A stretch of DNA of 32,745 bases. Source: Erysipelotrichaceae bacterium (GTDB taxonomy: Bacteria; Bacillota_I; Bacilli_A; Erysipelotrichales; Erysipelotrichaceae). Below, piece after piece: positions 29,952-32,745 of this stretch; position 1 is the first letter of the stretch, and each line of letters starts with the position of its first letter. A program made the translations under genes and the position numbers. The stretch covers positions 5,522 to 38,266 of the forward strand of contig JAUNEN010000024.1 of the NCBI GenBank assembly GCA_030525525.1, read 5' to 3'. The notes beneath the pieces are model-generated. The model did not search any database. It was not told where the DNA came from and saw nothing but the letters and a program-made list of their open reading frames with translations.

Positions 29952-29970
29952 GGTATACAAAATGTATACC
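29952..29970 (-). promoter_or_regulatory. GTATAC-type palindromic operator before PTS IIB
   Basis: GGTATACAAAATGTATACC is a perfect palindrome with 8-base arms and a 3-base centre. It ends 10 bases before the start codon. GTATAC-centred dyads are typical binding sites of GntR-family (HutC-subfamily) sugar regulators; no such regulator gene is in the window. Confidence 0.6.
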
Positions 29971-30411
29971 ATTTCCTTTCCTCCCTGTGTTTAGTGTCGG
30001 CAGGGTGCGACTTTTTGGCTGTTCACAAATTATCGGGTGTGAATCATACGCTTTCTGTTTTTTCTATGATGAATTCTGCCGCTTCATCTTTTGAAAACAT
30101 ACAGACAGCAAAATCAATTTTTGTTTGTAATTGCTGAATGGAAAACTTCCGGATGATTGGAAAAAGAGGATGCGATATTCTTCTGTTTTCACTATAGCAC
30201 ATGCTTGCAGAGAAAAGGGGATGTTTGCTTCAGGAAAAAGCAATTCTTATATTTCGGGGATGAAATAAAAAAAGAAAATCAGCAGATCTCAATGAAAAAC
30301 TGCTTGATCCTGATCGGCCCGATGCGTGTTTCAGATCATTTGATCTGCAGGAGTATTGCGCTTCGGTTTTGTGTGTAAAATGTACAACAATATGCAAAAG
30401 GAGTGATTGCG
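29971..30411. other. Intergenic region upstream of PTS IIB and the aldo/keto reductase remnant
   Basis: These 441 bases should hold the PTS IIB promoter (minus) and the promoter of the short remnant at 30412 (plus). A TAAAAT box at 30376-30381 and the ribosome-binding site AAAAGGAG (30396-30403) serve the latter. A minus-strand 52-codon frame (30044-30202) reads partly like protein (FSKDEAAEFIIEKTESV) but has no ribosome-binding site. Nothing else is supported. Confidence 0.4.
30044..30202 (-). pseudogene. Possible short coding remnant upstream of PTS IIB
   Basis: A 52-codon minus-strand frame. The C-terminal half (IDFAVCMFSKDEAAEFIIEK) has plausible protein composition, the N-terminal part much less so. 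It lacks a ribosome-binding site and lies in the same orientation as PTS IIB. It may be the tail of a lost neighbour gene or chance. Confidence 0.2.
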
Positions 30412-30444
30412 ATGAAACAGCGTATATTCGGAAAAACCGGCTGA
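30412..30444 (+). pseudogene. Ten-codon aldo/keto-reductase-like remnant or leader peptide
   Basis: A strong ribosome-binding site (AAAAGGAG, 30396-30403) precedes ATG and the peptide MKQRIFGKTG, then TGA at 30442-30444. K-x-R-x-x-G-x-T-G is how many aldo/keto reductases begin, but nothing of the rest follows in any frame I could see. The stop codon lies inside a perfect hairpin (30436-30456). It is either a relic whose body was deleted or a real leader peptide. Confidence 0.45.
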
Positions 30445-30456
30445 GCTTCAGCCGGT
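30436..30456 (+). repeat. Perfect hairpin over the remnant's stop codon
   Basis: ACCGGCTGA (30436-30444) and TCAGCCGGT (30448-30456) pair perfectly around a 3-base loop. There is no U-run directly after it, so it is not a standard terminator. Confidence 0.7.
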
Positions 30457-30462
30457 CATTGC

Positions 30463-30487
30463 GCATACTTTGAACAGGTATGCTTTT
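30463..30487 (+). terminator. Weak terminator-like hairpin
   Basis: GCATAC (30463-30468), a 9-base loop and GTATGC (30478-30483) are followed by TTTTCC. The stem is short, so termination would be partial. It stands between the remnant and the CotH-family gene. Confidence 0.4.
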
Positions 30488-30580
30488 CCTTATTAAAATG
30501 ATGCACTGCATATGTACGCGAACATTGTTCAGGTGATATAAAAAAGGTAGAAATCTCAGATAACAGGAAAGGACAATCAT

Positions 30581-32745
30581 ATGAAAAACATCATTCGGTC
30601 ACGAAAGCTTTTGTGTCTGATTCTGACGCTTGTAATGGCAGTGAGTATTCTGCCCGGCAGAATCGTCAAAGCTGAAGAAGTAAAACCCGACAACGGCATT
30701 CCTGTGGTTTATCTCAATATTGATGAGTCGCAGGGGACAATTGATGAAATGCTGACAAGCCCCGATCATACCGCATATTGTTACGGGACATTCAGAGTGG
30801 ATGTACCGGAAGGTTTCCACTATTGTGATTTCCCCGACCTTTCATGCGAAAGCATTTCGGAACTTGCCATGAGCATCAGAGGCAGAGGAAACTCGACATG
30901 GCGCAATGCGGACAAGAAACCGTTCAAGATCAAGCTCGACAAGAAAACAGATGTGTTCGGTTTAGGAAAAAACAAGCATTGGGTATTGATTGCCAATGCG
31001 ATGGATCCTTCCCTGATTCAGGACAGAATCAGTGCCTGGCTCGGCGACCAGATGGAATTTGAATTCACCCCGCGCGGTGTTCCTGTGGATGTTGTCATGA
31101 CAGGTGAAAATTTCGGAACGAAGTATCTGGGAAGCTATTATCTCAGCGAAAATGTCAGAGTTGATACAAACCGTCTCGAAATTGATGAACTGAGTGCAGA
31201 AGATACTGAAGAGCCGGATATCACAGGCGGGTATCTTTTACAGAATGCACTTCAGGTCAGAGCAGGCTCACCCGATCGTTTCTATACAAGCAGAGGTGTT
31301 GACTGGGCAACTCATACACCTTCATTTGATACGGAAGAAGACGCAGACCACTCTGAAGAAGTCAGCCTGAACGGACTGAGACAGGAAGAAAACTTCACGG
31401 CTGCAGAGCTGCAGGATGCCTATGAAAATCCTGTCCAGCAGACCTATATCCAGAATCATATCCAGAAGATTGAAGATGCACTCTTTGCCGGAGGCACCTC
31501 ATACCGTGATCTCATGGATGTCGAGTCTGCCGCAAAATACTGGCTGGTGAATGTTTTTGCAATGAATTCAGATGCCTATGTCACCGGCAGTACTTATATC
31601 TATAAGAAGCGTGATGTTGACGGAGTTACCGGCAAGCTTTACTGGGGACCGCTGTGGGATTTTGACTTTGCCTGGAAAACAAGATATATCACCGACGGCT
31701 TTGCTGTTCCTCATGAATGGCTCAAACCGATGTTCTGCGACAGAGGTGAAGGCGGATTTGTCGAAGAAATCAGAAAATACTGGCTGCAGTTCAGAAGTGC
31801 TGTTGTTCAGCTGATTGAAAAAGGCGGCATCATCGATCAGTATTATGAAGAAACAAAGGCATCCGCAATTGCCGATCTGGCTGTCAATCCCAAGGATGAT
31901 GAGGAATTTGATTATCAGACAGCTGTTGAAGATCTGAAGACATGGATCACGGAACGTCTTGCCTGGGTGGATGAACATATTGATGAAGTTGATCAGCTTG
32001 CCCATGAAGTCATCCTGATGGATGGTGAAGAAGTCTATGCGAAGTATTACAAAGCCTTTGATGAAAATCTTGATCTGACCGGTGCGGCTCCTGAAAAAGA
32101 AGGATATATCTTCATCGGATGGACAGATGAAGAAGGAAATATTATGCCGGCTGAATTCACTGCTGAGAAAGATATGGTTTTAACTGCTCAGTATGTACGT
32201 GAAGAAGATGCGACCAGAGCAGAAGACATCGCTTTCCGTAAAAATAATGAAGTCATGTCATATAACCTTCATGCGCTTGTCTATCAGATCGATTATGAAG
32301 TCGTACCTGCCGATGCACAGGACCGCACAGTCATCTGGAGCATGGCGGATGAATCCGATGCGTCAGTTGATGAAAACGGCCTGATCACATTCAAAGCACC
32401 GGGTGTATACAAAGTCAAAGCATCACTGAAAAACGGTGTGGAAAGATTCTTTACTCTGCATGTGATTGAAGGTGAACTTCCTGAGCCGGCTTCCATCAGG
32501 GCTGAGCAGGAAACAGTTGAAATGAAAGTCGGAGAATACTCCGTCATCAGTCTGATCACCGATCCGGAACCTGCGAAAATCTGGGAATATGGCTATGAAT
32601 CCGAAGATGAAGCAGTTGCTGCGGTTGACCGCTATGGCGTTATCACCGCCGTCGGTGAAGGCAGAACAAGAATCAAGGTCAGTGCCAAATCATTTACAGA
32701 TGACAGTGTGGTCGAAACATTTGTCACCGTGATCGTGGGTGATGC
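30581..32745 (+). CDS. Secreted CotH-kinase-family protein with Ig-like repeats, 3' partial
   Basis: The frame runs from ATG 30581, after GGAAAGGA, to the window end: 721 codons without a stop. Residues 1-31 form a signal peptide (cleavage after VKA). The CotH domain spans about 36-470, with SIRGRGNSTWRNADKKPFKIK (98-118) and YWGPLWDFDFAW (354-365); these match the conserved family motifs, including the metal-binding Asp pair. Residues about 475-540 form a beta-repeat of the Listeria/Bacteroides type (GYIFIGWTDEEGNIM). Residues about 545-630 and 636-718 are Big_2-like Ig domains (WSMADESDASVDENGLITF; VAAVDRYGVITAVGEG). CotH proteins are atypical kinases that phosphorylate secreted proteins. 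More domains and perhaps a wall anchor should follow outside the window. Confidence 0.9.
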   Translation, partial: MKNIIRSRKLLCLILTLVMAVSILPGRIVKAEEVKPDNGIPVVYLNIDESQGTIDEMLTSPDHTAYCYGTFRVDVPEGFHYCDFPDLSCESISELAMSIRGRGNSTWRNADKKPFKIKLDKKTDVFGLGKNKHWVLIANAMDPSLIQDRISAWLGDQMEFEFTPRGVPVDVVMTGENFGTKYLGSYYLSENVRVDTNRLEIDELSAEDTEEPDITGGYLLQNALQVRAGSPDRFYTSRGVDWATHTPSFDTEEDADHSEEVSLNGLRQEENFTAAELQDAYENPVQQTYIQNHIQKIEDALFAGGTSYRDLMDVESAAKYWLVNVFAMNSDAYVTGSTYIYKKRDVDGVTGKLYWGPLWDFDFAWKTRYITDGFAVPHEWLKPMFCDRGEGGFVEEIRKYWLQFRSAVVQLIEKGGIIDQYYEETKASAIADLAVNPKDDEEFDYQTAVEDLKTWITERLAWVDEHIDEVDQLAHEVILMDGEEVYAKYYKAFDENLDLTGAAPEKEGYIFIGWTDEEGNIMPAEFTAEKDMVLTAQYVREEDATRAEDIAFRKNNEVMSYNLHALVYQIDYEVVPADAQDRTVIWSMADESDASVDENGLITFKAPGVYKVKASLKNGVERFFTLHVIEGELPEPASIRAEQETVEMKVGEYSVISLITDPEPAKIWEYGYESEDEAVAAVDRYGVITAVGEGRTRIKVSAKSFTDDSVVETFVTVIVGD

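Noticed and set aside
30157-30378. 73-codon plus-strand frame before the aldo/keto reductase remnant
   Set aside because: No ribosome-binding site, no motif, and the promoter and ribosome site of the next element lie at its end.
30519-30530. CGAACATTGTTC, resembling a Gram-positive LexA box
   Set aside because: The spacing between CGAAC and GTTC is three bases instead of four and the outer G is missing, so it does not fit the SOS consensus.
1-32745. CRISPR arrays, tRNA, rRNA, insertion sequences or phage genes
   Set aside because: No regularly spaced repeats, cloverleaf-type RNA, rRNA-like sequence or recognisable transposase or integrase was seen on either strand.

Overview
The window looks like a chromosomal segment of a gut-type, mid-GC member of the Bacillota. 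The signs are strong AGGAGG-type ribosome-binding sites, intrinsic terminators with U-runs, a BlaI/M56 sensor pair, LicD, a MelB-like sugar symporter, an orphan chitobiose-type PTS IIB and a CotH-family secreted protein. An Erysipelotrichia-like host is plausible, but no rRNA or taxonomic marker is present, so this is inference.

Region 1 (1-17941) is a co-directional catabolic locus in two transcription blocks. Block A (before 1 to 6928) encodes an MBL-fold hydrolase (5' end cut off), a pectin-acetylesterase-like hydrolase, an HSL/BD-FAE-type alpha/beta-hydrolase, a GPH-family sugar symporter, a tannase/feruloyl-esterase-family enzyme and a second pectin-acetylesterase-like hydrolase. It ends at an intrinsic terminator (6954-7003). 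Block B (7144-17941) follows an intergenic region rich in inverted repeats. It encodes a GH2 enzyme, three more alpha/beta-hydrolases, a domain-swapped GH3 beta-glycosidase, a GH78 alpha-L-rhamnosidase and a ROK sugar kinase, mostly joined by 4-base ATGA overlaps. None of the enzymes with a visible N-terminus has a signal peptide. The inferred pathway is: GPH import of an intact, heavily acylated, rhamnose-containing glycoside; cytoplasmic deacylation by up to seven ester hydrolases; trimming by GH78, GH3 and GH2; phosphorylation of a released sugar by the ROK kinase. The substrate is unknown. Acylated plant secondary-metabolite glycosides (for example caffeoylated rhamnosyl-glucosides) or acetylated rhamnose-containing oligosaccharides would fit.

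Region 2 (17942-18823) has no convincing intact gene. It has short, stop-interrupted coding-like pieces, short repeats and one intrinsic terminator, and looks like a decayed junction.

Region 3 (18824-25241) is regulatory and envelope-related: a membrane-anchored SpoIIE/RsbU-type PP2C phosphatase (+), then on the minus strand a lipoprotein with a membrane-attached XRE regulator, an M56 (BlaR1-like) sensor with its BlaI repressor behind a twin-operator promoter, and a secreted/membrane protein of unknown function.

Region 4 (25444-29450, +) has separate units: a MATE efflux protein, a LicD-family protein, and a GH27 alpha-galactosidase coupled to a small zinc-ribbon protein. Several have palindromes in their leaders.

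Region 5 (29642-32745) has an orphan PTS IIB (-) behind a GTATAC-type palindrome, a 10-codon remnant that looks like the start of an aldo/keto reductase, and the first 721 codons of a large secreted CotH-kinase-family protein with Ig-like modules that runs off the window.
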